Shown piece by piece: positions 36,755-46,314 of a DNA stretch of 64,000 bases. The position numbers and the translations under genes are program-made. The stretch spans positions 1 to 64,000 of the forward strand of contig NZ_JAKSXZ010000025.1 in assembly GCF_022829465.1 (NCBI RefSeq), written 5' to 3'. This stretch comes from Methylobacterium sp. J-067. GTDB taxonomy: Bacteria; Pseudomonadota; Alphaproteobacteria; Rhizobiales; Beijerinckiaceae. Positions within the stretch are counted from its first letter, which is position 1. Each line of letters opens with the position of its first letter. The notes beneath the pieces were generated by a model. That model worked only from the letters and a program-made list of their open reading frames with translations, made no database searches and was not told where the DNA came from.

Positions 36755-37139
36755 CCGATGCGCGCTGGCTCGACGTCGAGGACGATCTCGGGGCGGCGAT
36801 CCGCCATTTCGGCAACGCCGCCCGCCTCTACGAGGCAGGGGGCTTCGACGCCCCCGACCTCGACGGCTACAGGGCCCGGATGGGCTTGCAGCACGCGATG
36901 CAGGCCGGACACACGTCCCTCGAAGGCGCCCTCCATCGCATCCTCGACATCCTCGGCGAGGATGGACCGACCGGCCCGAACTCCCATGCGGATCTCATCC
37001 GCCGCGTTTCGCGTCCGGTGAGCCTGCCCGACCGGAGCGGGCCGCGCCCTCGATCGAGGCCGCGAGACGGCTCGCGCAGACCCTTGCGCCCTGCCTCCGC
37101 CTGTTCAGGGACCGGATCGATCCCCCGGCGAGCGGCTGA
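36751..37139 (+). pseudogene. HEPN (HepT-like) toxin gene, internally deleted and frameshifted
   Basis: The first 88 codons from GTG 36751 encode an intact-looking HepT-like N-terminus (DARWLDVEDDLGAAIRHFGNA; LQHAMQAGHTSLEGALHRIL; ADLIRRVS). From about 37010 the family-like sequence resumes in another frame: RPERAAPSIEAARRLAQTLA, ending RDRIDPP at 37139. The helix that normally carries the RNase motif R-x4-6-H lies between these parts in the family and is missing. The in-frame product instead runs on to 37206 as unrelated sequence. The toxin is therefore probably dead while its MNT partner is intact. Confidence 0.7.
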
Positions 37140-37148
37140 CGCGGAGCC

Positions 37149-38321
37149 TCACCCGAACACATACCCCCCGTTGATCCGCAGCCCCACCGGATGCCCGGCG
37201 GCGTAGCGGACGCCGTCGAAATCCTCGACGGCGAGGATCTGGCCGCCTGCCTCCTCGACCTCGATCCGCTGGCGGCCCTGGCTGCGGTAGGAGGAGCGCA
37301 CCGTGCCCGAGAGATGCGCCGCCTCCAGCTCCACCAGCTGGAGCTGCCACGGGCGCACATGGAGCTTCACCGGGCCGATGATTCCGGGGCGCGCGCTCAC
37401 CGGGGTCTCCCGGCCGCGCACGCTCACCCGGCCGCCCTCGGCGATGGCCTCGACCTCGACGGAATCGCCGAGGAACTTCAGCACGGTCGCCGAGACCGGG
37501 TTCTCCTGAACCTCGTCCGGCGTGCCGACCTGCTCCAGGCGGCCCCGGTCGAGCACCGCCACCCGGTCGGAGAGTTCCAGCGCCTCGTCCTGATCGTGGG
37601 TCACGAAGATCGTGGTCTGGCCGGTGCGGTCGTGGATCTCCCGCAGCCAGCGGCGCAGGTCCTTTCGCACTTGCGCGTCGAGCGCCCCGAAGGGCTCGTC
37701 GAGCAGCAGCACGCGCGGCTCTACGGCGAGCGCGCGGGCCAGCGCCACGCGCTGGCGCTGGCCGCCGGAGAGCTGCGACGGGTAGCGGTCGCCGAAGCCC
37801 GAGAGGCGGATCAGGTCGAGGAGGTCCCCCACCCGGCGCTTGATCTCGGCCTTGGCCGGGCGGTCGGCCCGCCGCCGCGCGTTGAGGCCGTAGGCGATGT
37901 TGTCGGCCACGCTCATGTGCTTGAAAAGGGCGTAGTGCTGGAACACGAAGCCCACCGCCCGCTGCTGCACGGGCAGGCCGGTGGCGTCGTCGCCCCCGAA
38001 CAGGATGCGCCCGCGATCCGGCGCGTCGAGCCCGGCGATGATGCGCAGGAGCGTCGTCTTGCCCGAGCCCGAGGGGCCGAGCAGGCCGAGCAACTCCCCC
38101 GCTCTCACGTCGAGGGAGAGGTCGTGCAGGACGGCGGCCGTGTCGAAGGTCTTCGTGACCGCCTCGACGCGGATCGCCGTCGAGGCCCGCTCAGTGCTTC
38201 CGGCCCGCGGCGAGCTCGTCGCTGAAGCGCCATTCGAGGACGGATTTGACGACGAGTGTGACAAGGGCGAGGGCTGCGAGGAGCGAAGCGACGGCGAAAG
38301 CGGCGACGAAGTTGTACTCAT
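37149..38321 (-). CDS. cysA: Sulfate/thiosulfate ABC transporter ATPase CysA (start uncertain)
   Basis: ATP-binding subunit of the sulfate importer. Walker [24 protein letters not shown], signature [15 protein letters not shown], Walker [13 protein letters not shown], switch HDQ, and a C-terminal TOBE-like regulatory domain ending GGYVFG. Homology starts at [10 protein letters not shown] (codon 38174, ATC), but no ATG or GTG occurs between there and ATG 38321, which lies 131 bp inside cysW and would add a Ser-rich tail. TTG 38264 is another choice. The coordinates given are the full open frame from the only ATG. Order on the strand is binding protein, cysT, cysW, cysA. Confidence 0.9.
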   Translation of the reverse strand: MSTTSSPLSPSLRSSQPSPLSHSSSNPSSNGASATSSPRAGSTERASTAIRVEAVTKTFDTAAVLHDLSLDVRAGELLGLLGPSGSGKTTLLRIIAGLDAPDRGRILFGGDDATGLPVQQRAVGFVFQHYALFKHMSVADNIAYGLNARRRADRPAKAEIKRRVGDLLDLIRLSGFGDRYPSQLSGGQRQRVALARALAVEPRVLLLDEPFGALDAQVRKDLRRWLREIHDRTGQTTIFVTHDQDEALELSDRVAVLDRGRLEQVGTPDEVQENPVSATVLKFLGDSVEVEAIAEGGRVSVRGRETPVSARPGIIGPVKLHVRPWQLQLVELEAAHLSGTVRSSYRSQGRQRIEVEEAGGQILAVEDFDGVRYAAGHPVGLRINGGYVFG

Positions 38322-39072
38322 TGTAGAGGATCTCCACGTGGAGCGGCATCGTGTTCGTCAGTCCCCGGATGTGGCCGGAGACGACGGAGACCGCGCCGAA
38401 CTCGCCCATCGCGCGGGCATTGCAGAGCAGGACGCTGTAGAGCAGCCCCCAGCGGATGTTGGGCAGGGTGACGGTGAGGAAGGCGTGGAAGCCGGGGGCG
38501 CCGAGCGTCAGCGCGGCCTCCTCCTCCGACGAGCCCTGCTCCTGCATCAGCGGGATCAGTTCCCGCGCGACGAAGGGGAAGGTGACGAAGATCGTCGCCA
38601 GCACGATGCCCGGCAGGGCGAACAGGATCTGGATGTTGTGCGCCTGCAGCCAGCCGCCGAACAGGCCCTGGCTGCCGAACAGCAGCACGTAGATCAGCCC
38701 CGACACGACCGGCGAGACCGAGAACGGCAGGTCGATCAGCGTGATCAGGAACGTCTTGCCGGGGAACTCGAACTTGGCGATCGCCCAGGAGGCGGCCACC
38801 CCGAAGACGAGGTTGAACGGCACGGCGATGGCCGCCACCGTCAGGGTCAGCCGGATGGCCGAGAGGGCGTCGGGCTCGCGGAAGGCGTCGAGATAGGCCG
38901 AGACGCCGTGGCTGAGCGCCTGCACGAACACCGCCGCCAGCGGTAGCACGAGGAACAGGGCGAGGAAGGTGATCGCGACCCCGATGAGGAGCGCGCGCAC
39001 CCCCGCCCCCTCCCCCGCCACGGGGGCGGGCCGGGCCTCGGTGAGGCGGACGGGCGAGAAGATCTCAGACAT
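38191..39072 (-). CDS. cysW: Sulfate ABC transporter permease CysW
   Basis: Inner-membrane permease of 293 aa with six predicted spans. The EAA loop reads [27 protein letters not shown], the ATPase contact; [20 protein letters not shown] is characteristic of CysW. The cytoplasmic N-terminus (about 25 aa) precedes the first span ([18 protein letters not shown]). It overlaps cysT by 8 bp and its 3' end overlaps the open frame of cysA. Confidence 0.94.
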   Translation of the reverse strand: MSEIFSPVRLTEARPAPVAGEGAGVRALLIGVAITFLALFLVLPLAAVFVQALSHGVSAYLDAFREPDALSAIRLTLTVAAIAVPFNLVFGVAASWAIAKFEFPGKTFLITLIDLPFSVSPVVSGLIYVLLFGSQGLFGGWLQAHNIQILFALPGIVLATIFVTFPFVARELIPLMQEQGSSEEEAALTLGAPGFHAFLTVTLPNIRWGLLYSVLLCNARAMGEFGAVSVVSGHIRGLTNTMPLHVEILYNEYNFVAAFAVASLLAALALVTLVVKSVLEWRFSDELAAGRKH

Positions 39073-39946
39073 AGCCGAACCTCTTCCGGCTCCACGCCTG
39101 GATCAGGTTGATCGCGAGCAGGGTCAGGAACGAGATCCCGAGCATGATCGTCGCGATGGCCGCCGCGCCGCCGTAATCGAACTCGGACAGCTTGATGACG
39201 ATCAGCAGCGGGGCGATCTCCGACACGTAAGGAAGGTTGCCGGCGATGAAGATCACCGAGCCGTATTCCCCGACCCCCCGGGCGAAGGCGAGGGCGAAGC
39301 CGGTGAGCACCGCCGGGATCAGCGGGGGCAGCACCACCTTCAGGAGCGTCGCGCGGCGGGTGGCGCCAAGGGTGGCCGAGGCCTCCTCGATCTCCTTGTC
39401 GATCTCGGCGATCAGCGGCTGCACCGTGCGCACGGCGAAGGGCAGGCCGACGAAGGTCATGGCCACGAACACGCCGAGCGGCGTGTAGGCGACCTGGATG
39501 CCCAGCCGGTCCAGCGGCGCGCCGATCAGCCCATCCGGGGCGTAGAGGGAGGCCAGCGCGATGCCGGCCACGGCGGTCGGCAGGGCGAAGGGCAGGTCGA
39601 CGGCGGCGTCGACGATCTTGCGGCCGGGAAACGTGTAGCGGGTCAGCACCCAGGCGACGATGAAGCCGAAGACCGAGGCCACGAGGGCCGCGAGCAGCGA
39701 CACGCCGAAGCTCAGCTTCAGGGCGCTCGCCACGCGGGGATCGGTCGCCACGTCCCAGATGCCGGAAAAGCCTAGCCCGGAGGCGCGGGCCACCAGGGCC
39801 GCCAGCGGCAGCAGCACCACGAGGCCGAGGCAGGCCAGGGTGTAGCCGAAGCTCAGGCCGAAGCCCGGCAGCACGCTCGGGCGGCGGAAGCGCCACGCCG
39901 GACGGGGGGAAGCCCCCGCATCGGCGGGGGCGAGGGTCGAAGCCAT
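39065..39946 (-). CDS. cysT: Sulfate ABC transporter permease CysT
   Basis: Second membrane subunit of the sulfate/thiosulfate importer (also called CysU), 293 aa. [20 protein letters not shown] is the first span; the EAA loop is [44 protein letters not shown] is a CysT signature. It follows the binding-protein gene by 13 bp and overlaps cysW by 8 bp, so the operon is tightly coupled. Confidence 0.94.
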   Translation of the reverse strand: MASTLAPADAGASPRPAWRFRRPSVLPGFGLSFGYTLACLGLVVLLPLAALVARASGLGFSGIWDVATDPRVASALKLSFGVSLLAALVASVFGFIVAWVLTRYTFPGRKIVDAAVDLPFALPTAVAGIALASLYAPDGLIGAPLDRLGIQVAYTPLGVFVAMTFVGLPFAVRTVQPLIAEIDKEIEEASATLGATRRATLLKVVLPPLIPAVLTGFALAFARGVGEYGSVIFIAGNLPYVSEIAPLLIVIKLSEFDYGGAAAIATIMLGISFLTLLAINLIQAWSRKRFGYV

Positions 39947-39959
39947 CGCGAAGGACTCT

Positions 39960-40982
39960 CTAGCGGCCGGCGCGGCTGAGGCGGTCGAACAGCCCGCCGG
40001 AATCGAAGTTCTTCGCCTGGATATCGTCCCAGGAGCCCTGGTAATCCTCGATTTTGAAGAGCTTCACGTCCGGCAGGCCGGCGGAGGCGGCGGCCTGCGC
40101 CTTGAACGGGCGATAATGGTGCTTGGCGAAGATCGCCTGTGCCTCGTCCGTGTAGAGGAAATCGAGATAGGCTTGGGCGGTCTTGGTCGTGCCCTTGCGG
40201 TCGGCGTTGCCGGGCACCAGCGCCACCGGCGGCTCCGCGTAGATAGAGGTCGGCGGGACCACGATGTCGAAATTGTCGGCGCCGAATTCCTGCAGGACGA
40301 GGTAGGCCTCGTTCTCCCAGGTGGGCAGCACGTCGCCGAGCTTGCGCTGGGCGAAGGTCACGGTGGAGCCCCGCGCCCCGGTGTCGAGGACGGGCACGTT
40401 CTTGTAGAGTTGGCCGACGAAGGCTTCGGCCTTGGCCGCGTCCTTGTCCTGGCCGTAGGCGTAGCCCCAGGCGGCGAGGAAGTTCCAGCGCCCGCCCGCC
40501 GAGGTCTTCGGGTTCGGGGTGATGACCTTCACGTCCGGCTTGGCGAGGTCCGGCCAGTCCTTCACGCCCTTCGGGTTGCCTTTGCGGACGAGGAACACCA
40601 CCGTCGAGGTGTAGGGCAGCGACTCGTTCGGCAGCTTGCCGCGCCAGTCGGCCGGAATCTTCTTCGTCAACCGGGCGATGGCGTCGATGTCGGAGGGGAT
40701 GCCGAGCGTCACCACGTCGGCATCGACCCCGTCGATCACCGTCCGCGCCTGGGCGCCCGAGCCGCCATGGGAGGCGCGCACCGTCACGTCCTCGCCGGTC
40801 TTGGCCTTCCAGCTCTTGGCGAAGGCGTCGTTGATCTCGCGGTAGAGTTCGCGGGTCGGATCGTAGGAGACGTTCAGGAGGGCGGTCTGCGCCCGCGCGG
40901 AGGGGGCGGCGAGGCCGAGAGACACGGCGCCGAGCAGGGCGAGGCAACCCGCCCGCGTCGTCGAGAGCCACATCTTCCGCAT
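39960..40982 (-). CDS. Sulfate ABC transporter substrate-binding protein
   Basis: Periplasmic sulfate/thiosulfate-binding protein of 340 aa (Sbp/CysP family). The signal peptide ends about residue 31 (APSARAQ). The mature N-terminus LLNVSYDPTRELYREIN, ASHGGSGAQARTVIDG and VVTLGIPSDIDAI are family signatures; GGRWNFLAAWGYA and LVPGNADRKGT follow. ATG 40982 has GGAGG 6 bp upstream and directly begins the signal peptide, so the upstream ATG 41057 is rejected. First gene of the sulfate operon; a perfect inverted repeat lies about 50 bp upstream. Confidence 0.94.
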   Translation of the reverse strand: MRKMWLSTTRAGCLALLGAVSLGLAAPSARAQTALLNVSYDPTRELYREINDAFAKSWKAKTGEDVTVRASHGGSGAQARTVIDGVDADVVTLGIPSDIDAIARLTKKIPADWRGKLPNESLPYTSTVVFLVRKGNPKGVKDWPDLAKPDVKVITPNPKTSAGGRWNFLAAWGYAYGQDKDAAKAEAFVGQLYKNVPVLDTGARGSTVTFAQRKLGDVLPTWENEAYLVLQEFGADNFDIVVPPTSIYAEPPVALVPGNADRKGTTKTAQAYLDFLYTDEAQAIFAKHHYRPFKAQAAASAGLPDVKLFKIEDYQGSWDDIQAKNFDSGGLFDRLSRAGR

Positions 40983-41029
40983 CCGATCCTCCGGCCGAGC
41001 CCGGACCACAATCCGGGAAACGGGGGAGA

Positions 41030-41049
41030 GTTCGTTCTTTCTAACGAAC
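41030..41049. promoter_or_regulatory. Perfect inverted repeat upstream of the sulfate operon
   Basis: GTTCGTT-N6-AACGAAC, a perfect 7-bp dyad, lies 48-67 bp upstream of the sulfate-binding-protein start. Its place and symmetry suggest an operator for sulfur-status control. The binding protein is unknown; a LysR regulator such as CysB would normally prefer a T-N11-A core, which this is not obviously built on. Confidence 0.45.
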
Positions 41050-41257
41050 GAAGTCAAGGGAGACCGCCGGGCGCGCGAGGGCCCGGGCGGACGGTCGATC
41101 GGTGCGTAAGGAGGAAATAGGCTCGATGCGCGGAGACGGGAACGAGCATCTTCTCCGGCCGCCGCCGAACCCAGATGAAAAGTCTCGCCGCGGCCGGTTT
41201 GATAGAAAGAACGACCTCATGTGCGATGGCGCACAGGAAAACCGGGTGCGAAGCGCC

Positions 41258-41461
41258 TCAGCCGGCCGTCTTGTCGAGCTGGGCGAGCAGGGCTTCGAGG
41301 CGTTCGCCGACGGGGGCGGAGAGGGAATCGGCGTAGTGGCCGCGCAGGGTCTGGCCGAGGTGCCGGCGCACGGTCGGGCTCAGGGGCGGCGCGTCGGCGG
41401 GATCCATCGCCGGGATGGGATCGACGCTGTGGGGCGGCCGCTCGGCTTGCGTCTTGGACAT
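41258..41461 (-). CDS. NepR-like anti-sigma factor
   Basis: Small protein of 67 aa whose second half, LSPTVRRHLGQTLRGHYADS followed by LSAPVGERLEALLAQLD, resembles NepR, which sequesters the EcfG sigma factor of the general stress response and is itself titrated by PhyR. The Pro-Val before the second helix and the two-helix layout fit. No ecfG, phyR or histidine kinase gene is adjacent, so this would be a stand-alone paralogue. The start at 41461 gives MSKTQAERPPHS; an upstream ATG at 41536 is less likely. Identification rests on motif similarity only. Confidence 0.55.
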   Translation of the reverse strand: MSKTQAERPPHSVDPIPAMDPADAPPLSPTVRRHLGQTLRGHYADSLSAPVGERLEALLAQLDKTAG

Positions 41462-41670
41462 GGCGGCGGATCTCGCGCGGGAGAACTCGGAGAGAGAACT
41501 CGGGGCAGACGGGGGCAGGCAGCCAGACGATGGCACTCCTTGGTTAACGAGGTCTCACTGCGCCGGCGGCCCCTGCCCTTGCCGCCCTTGCCGCCCTTGC
41601 GACGACCGGCGCCGGAACTGGGCCGGCGGGGTGACGTTCCCCGGAACCACCCGAATCTCCGGAGACACCC

Positions 41671-42003
41671 GTGCCGCGCCTGTCCGCCGCCCTCGCCGTC
41701 CTTCTGCTCGCCGCCTCCCCCGCCCTCGCCCAGACCAAGCCCGGCGAGATCAAGGGCGTGGATGCCATGGGCGACAAATCCCGCAGCGCGCAGGACGGCT
41801 GGAGCCAAGCGCCCGTCCCGCGCGAGGAATCCGCCGCGAAGGATGCGCCGAACCCCGGCGGCAAGAGCATCTCGGAGAACAAGGACCGCCCGGTGCCCGC
41901 CGCGAGCCCCACTGGCACCTCCGCCACCGACCCGCAGGCGCCGCTCCCGAACCGCGTCCCGTCGCCCTCGGGCGACAATCCGGCGGCTCCGTCCAAGCAA
42001 TAA
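41671..42003 (+). CDS. Small exported Pro/Ser-rich protein
   Basis: A 110-aa protein starting at GTG with GGAG upstream. Signal peptide at residues 1-21 (MPRLSAALAVLLLAASPALAQ), then a hydrophilic, probably disordered mature part rich in Pro, Ser, Lys and Asp with no cysteine. It lies 151 bp before the formate dehydrogenase alpha gene on the same strand but need not be part of that operon. No family recognised. Confidence 0.65.
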   Translation: MPRLSAALAVLLLAASPALAQTKPGEIKGVDAMGDKSRSAQDGWSQAPVPREESAAKDAPNPGGKSISENKDRPVPAASPTGTSATDPQAPLPNRVPSPSGDNPAAPSKQ

Positions 42004-42154
42004 AACCGTCGTTGCCAGAAGGGATTAAGGTCCGGTGAAAATCGTGACGGAGCGCGACGACAAAATCGCGTTCCGTGTCAGCGGACCGCACTTGCCTTGC
42101 ACGCCATTCTCTGGGACAGGTTCGAATTATACCAGTTTTCACTTGGGAGTGGAC

Positions 42155-45100
42155 ATGACGGTCCAGGTCTCCCGGCGCGGCCTGTTAAAGGGTGTCGGCG
42201 CCGGTCTTGCAGGAGGGTCCCTCGGGGCCCTCGGCTTCGGCGGGTTGGAACCCGCCATGGCCGCCGCGGTGCGGCCCTTCAAGCTCGCGCAGATGCGCGA
42301 GACGCGGAACACCTGCCCCTATTGCTCGGTGGCCTGCGGCGTCATCCTGTACAGCCTGGGTGACCGCTCGAAGAACGCCCGCTCCTCGGTGATGCACATC
42401 GAGGGCGATCCGGACCATCCGGTCAACCGCGGCACCCTGTGCCCGAAGGGCTCGGCGCTGCTGGACTTCGTCCACGCCGAGACCCGCACCAAGTACCCGC
42501 TCTACCGGGCGCCGGGCACCTCCGAGTTCAAGCGCGTCTCCTGGGATCACGCCCTCGACCGGATCGCCGCCCTCCTGAAGGAGGACCGGGACCGCAACTT
42601 CGTGGCCAAGAACGGCGACCTCACGGTCAACCGCTGGACCACGACGGGCTTCCTCGGGGCCTCGGCCACCACCAACGAGACGGCTTGGCTCACCTACAAG
42701 GTGGTCCGAAGCATGGGGGCCCTGGTCTTCGACAACCAGGCCAGAGTTTGACACGGTCCGTCGGTCGCCAGTTTGGCGCCCTCCTTCGGACGCGGTGCGA
42801 TGACCAACCTTTGGATGGACATCAAGCACGCGGACGTCATCACCGTGATGGGCGGCAATGCCGCCGAAGCTCACCCCTGCGGCTTCAAGTGGGTCGTCGA
42901 GGCGAAGGCGCATAACAACGCCAAGCTCATCGTCGTGGACCCGCGCTTCACCCGCACGGCGTCGGTGGCCGACCTCTACTGCCCGATCCGGCAGGGGACG
43001 GACATCGCGTTCCTGTCGGGCGTGGCCAAGTACCTGCTCGACAACGACAAGATCCAGCACCGCTACGTCTCGGCGTTCACCAACGCCGGCTACGTCGTGC
43101 GTGAGGGCTACGACTTCAGCGAAGGCCTGTTCGCTGGCTACGACGCCGACAAGCGGGATTACGACAAGACCACCTGGGACTACGAGATCGGCCCCGACGG
43201 CTACGCCGTGGTCGACGAGACGATGCAGAACCCGCGCTGCGTCATGCAGCTCCTGAAGAAGCACGTCTCCATCTACACCCCGGAGATGGTCGAGACGATC
43301 TGCGGCTCGCCCAAGGAGACCTTCCTGAAGGTCTGCGAGATGATCGCGACCACGTCGTCGCCGGAGCGGGTCATGACCTCGCTCTACGCGCTCGGCTGGA
43401 CGCACCACTCGAAGGGCTCGCAGAACATCCGCTCGATGTGCATCGTGCAGACGCTGCTCGGGAACATCGGCATGCTCGGCGGCGGCATGAACGCCCTGCG
43501 CGGCCACTCCAACATCCAGGGGCTGACCGATATCGGGCTGATGAGCAACCTCATCCCCGGCTATCTCAACATCCCCGTGGAGAAGGAGCCCGACTACGCG
43601 AGCTACATCGCCAAGCGGCAGTTCAAGCCGCTGCGTCCGGGTCAGACGAGCTACTGGCAGAACTACAACAAGTTCTTCGTCTCGTTCCAGAAGGCGATGT
43701 GGGGCGACAAGGCGGCCAAGGAGAACGACTGGGCCTACGACTACCTGCCCAAGCTCGACGTGCCGACCTACGACGTGCTGCGTGGGTTCGAGCTCGCCAA
43801 GCAGGGCAAGATGACCGGCTACGTCATCCAGGGCTTCAACCCCCTGCTGTCGTTCCCGAATCGCGCCAAGATGACGGAAGCCTTCTCCAAGATGAAGTTC
43901 ATCGTGGTGATGGATCCGCTCAAGACCGAGACGGCCCGGTTCTGGGAGAACCACGGCGAGTACAATCCCGTGGATCCGACCCAGATCCAGACCGAGGTGT
44001 TCGAGCTGCCGACCACCCTGTTCGTCGAGGAGGAGGGCTCCCTCTCCAACTCGTCGCGTTGGCTCCAGTGGCACTGGCAGGCACAGGAGCCGCCGGGCGA
44101 GTGCCGGTCGGACATCGACATCATGGCGGAGATCCACCTCCGCATGAAGGCGCTGTACGAGAAGGACGGGGGCGCCTTCCCCGACCCGATCGTCAACCTG
44201 ACCTGGAACTACGCCGTCGCGGACGCGCCGACGCCGACCGAGCTCGCCCGCGAGCTCAACGGCTACACGGTCGCCCCGACCACCGACCTGAACGGGGCTC
44301 CGCTCCCGGCCGGGCGGCAGGTGGACGGCTTCGCCCAGCTCAAGGACGACGGGACGACGGCCTGTGGCTGCTGGATCTATTCCGGCTGCTACACCGAGAA
44401 GGGCAACATGATGGCCCGCCGGGACAACACCGATCCCGGCGACAAGGGCATCGCCCCGAACTGGGCCTTCGCATGGCCCGCCAACCGGCGGGTGCTCTAC
44501 AACCGCGCCTCCTGCGACCCCGAGGGCAAGCCGTGGTCGGAGAAGAAGAAGCTCATCGAGTGGAACGGCAAGCAGTGGGTCGGCTTCGACGTGCCGGACT
44601 ACGGCGTGACCGTGGCGCCCGATAAGGGCATCGGTCCGTTCATCCTGAACCAGGAGGGTGTCGCCCGCCTGTGGACCCGAGGTCTCATGCGCGACGGGCC
44701 GTTCCCGACGCATTACGAGCCCTTCGAGTCCCCGGTGCAGAACGTCGCCTTCCCGAAGATCAAGGGCGCTCCGGCGGCCCGCATCTTCAAGGACGACCTG
44801 GCCGACCTCGGCGACGCGAAGGAGTTCCCCTACGCGGCGACGAGCTACCGCCTGACCGAGCACTTCCACGGCTGGACCAAGCACGCCCGGATCAACGCGA
44901 TCCTCCAGCCGGAGGCCTTCGTGGAGATCTCGGAGGAGCTGGCCAAGGAGAAGGGCATCGCCAAGGGCGCATGGGTCCGCGTCTGGTCGAAGCGCGGCTC
45001 GTTGAAGGCCAAGGCCGTGGTGACCAAGCGGATCAAGCCGCTGATCTGTGACGGCAAGCCCGTCCACGTCGTCGGCATCCCGCAGCACTGGGGCTTCATG

Positions 45101-45235
45101 GGCCTGACCAAGAAGGGATGGCACCCGAACTCGCTGACGCCCGTCGTCGGCGATGCCAACACCGAGACGCCGGAGTTCAAGGCCTGGCTCGTGAACATCG
45201 AGCCGACCACTCCGCCCTCGGATGCGGTCGCGTAA
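42155..45235 (+). CDS. fdhA: Formate dehydrogenase alpha subunit, selenocysteine-containing
   Basis: Periplasmic molybdopterin formate dehydrogenase catalytic subunit, 1026 aa including Sec199. A Tat signal starts the protein (VSRRGLLKG), followed by a 4Fe-4S site (CPYCSVACG ... LCPKGS). TGA 42749-42751 lies in NQARV-U-HGPSVASLAPSFGRG, exactly the active-site Sec position of FdnG/FdoG-type enzymes. The frame continues unbroken to 45235 with MGGNAAEAHP, GFNPLLSFPN, EEEGSLSNSSRW and VHVVGIPQHWG. A SECIS-type hairpin follows the TGA and tRNA-Sec is in the window. GGGAG precedes the ATG. Next gene starts 15 bp on. Confidence 0.93.
42763..42780 (+). promoter_or_regulatory. Bacterial SECIS element in fdhA
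   Basis: Eleven nt after the UGA: GG, a bulged U (42765), CGCC, loop AGUUU (42770-42774), then GGCG and CC. This reproduces the minimal E. coli fdhF SECIS, with the bulged U in the stem and GU in the loop for SelB binding, at the same spacing. Confidence 0.85.
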
Positions 45236-45250
45236 GGGGGAGCATGCATC

Positions 45251-46183
45251 ATGGCTGACTATAGCTCCCTCGACATCCGCCAGCGCTCCGCCTCCACGGA
45301 GACGCCGCCGGAGATCCGCCGTCAGGTGGAGGTCGCCAAGCTCATCGACGTGTCGAAGTGCATCGGCTGCAAGGCCTGCCAATCGGCCTGCGAGGAGTGG
45401 AACGACCTCCGCGACGACGTGGGCGTCAATACGGGCACCTACCAGAACCCGCACGACCTCACGGCCAAGACCTGGACCCTGATGCGGTTCGAGGAATACG
45501 AGAATCCTCAGACCAACCACCTCGAATGGCTGATCCGCAAGGACGGCTGCATGCACTGCACGGAGCCGGGCTGCCTCAAGGCGTGCCCGTCCCCGGGCGC
45601 CATCGTGCAGTACTCCAACGGCATCGTGGACTTCATCGAGGAGAACTGCATCGGCTGCGGCTATTGCGTGAAGGGCTGCCCCTTCAACATCCCGCGCATC
45701 AGCCAGACCGACCACAAGGCGTACAAGTGCACCCTGTGCTCGGACCGGGTGGCGGTGGGTCAGGCTCCGGCCTGCGCCAAGGCCTGCCCGACCGGCTCGA
45801 TCATGTTCGGCACCAAGCAGGCGATGATCGAGCAGGCGAATTCCCGCATCGACGACCTCAAGTCGCGCGGGTTCGAGCATGCCGGCCTGTACGACCCGGC
45901 GGGCGTCGGGGGCACGCACGTCATGTACGTGCTGCACCACAACGACCAGCCGAGCCTCTACTCGGGCCTGCCGAACGATCCGAAGATCTCGCCCCTCGTC
46001 GCCTTCTGGAAGGGTGGCGCCAAGGTGTTCGGTCTGGCGGCGATGGGCTTCGCGGCCGTCGCCGGCTTCTTCCACTACGTCACGGCGGGGCCGAACGAGG
46101 TCGCGCCCGAGGAAGAGGAAGAGGCGGTCGAGATGGCCGGGTCGAAGCGCCGTCAGGACGGCGGTGAGGCACGGCCGCACTGA
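45251..46183 (+). CDS. fdhB: Formate dehydrogenase beta (iron-sulfur) subunit
   Basis: Electron-transfer subunit with four 4Fe-4S clusters, 310 aa. Four Cys clusters are visible: [44 protein letters not shown] and [22 protein letters not shown] single membrane span near residues 255-280 ([18 protein letters not shown]) anchors it, as in FdnH/FdoH. It accepts electrons from the alpha subunit and passes them to the b-type subunit. Good GGGGGAG site; 15 bp after fdhA. A 105-bp palindromic repeat separates it from the gamma subunit. Confidence 0.94.
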   Translation: MADYSSLDIRQRSASTETPPEIRRQVEVAKLIDVSKCIGCKACQSACEEWNDLRDDVGVNTGTYQNPHDLTAKTWTLMRFEEYENPQTNHLEWLIRKDGCMHCTEPGCLKACPSPGAIVQYSNGIVDFIEENCIGCGYCVKGCPFNIPRISQTDHKAYKCTLCSDRVAVGQAPACAKACPTGSIMFGTKQAMIEQANSRIDDLKSRGFEHAGLYDPAGVGGTHVMYVLHHNDQPSLYSGLPNDPKISPLVAFWKGGAKVFGLAAMGFAAVAGFFHYVTAGPNEVAPEEEEEAVEMAGSKRRQDGGEARPH

Positions 46184-46189
46184 AGTAAG

Positions 46190-46294
46190 GGGTTTCCAAA
46201 GGGCATGCCCTTTGGTGGGGTGCCGGGGCGAAGCCCCGGCATCTCGCAGGGTTCCACCCTGCACCCGCAAAAGGGATGATCCCTTTTGAAACCC
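46190..46294. repeat. Multi-hairpin palindromic intergenic element within the fdh operon
   Basis: A 105-bp element bounded by GGGTTTC (46190-46196) and GAAACCC (46288-46294). Inside are four dyads in a row: CCAAAGGGCATGCCCTTTGG, TGCCGGGGCGAAGCCCCGGCA, CAGGGTTCCACCCTG and AAAAGGGATGATCCCTTTT. This modular structure resembles REP/BIME-type mosaic repeats known from high-GC Alphaproteobacteria. It fills nearly all of the fdhB-fdhC gap. Confidence 0.75.
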
Positions 46295-46314
46295 ATGATT
46301 TCCGGGTGAAGCCG

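Noticed and set aside
41571..41600. Tandem CCCTTGCCG-like repeat (about three copies)
   Set aside because: Too short and imperfect to call a functional repeat; probably compositional.
42747..42775. Formate dehydrogenase as a nonsense-mutated pseudogene
   Set aside because: The TGA is at the known Sec site, the frame is intact on both sides, a SECIS hairpin follows and tRNA-Sec is present.
42185..46270. Very long antisense open frame opposite the formate dehydrogenase genes
   Set aside because: In high-GC DNA with strong third-position bias such frames are common; its translation is low-complexity Val/Arg/Gly/Asp/His and matches no family.
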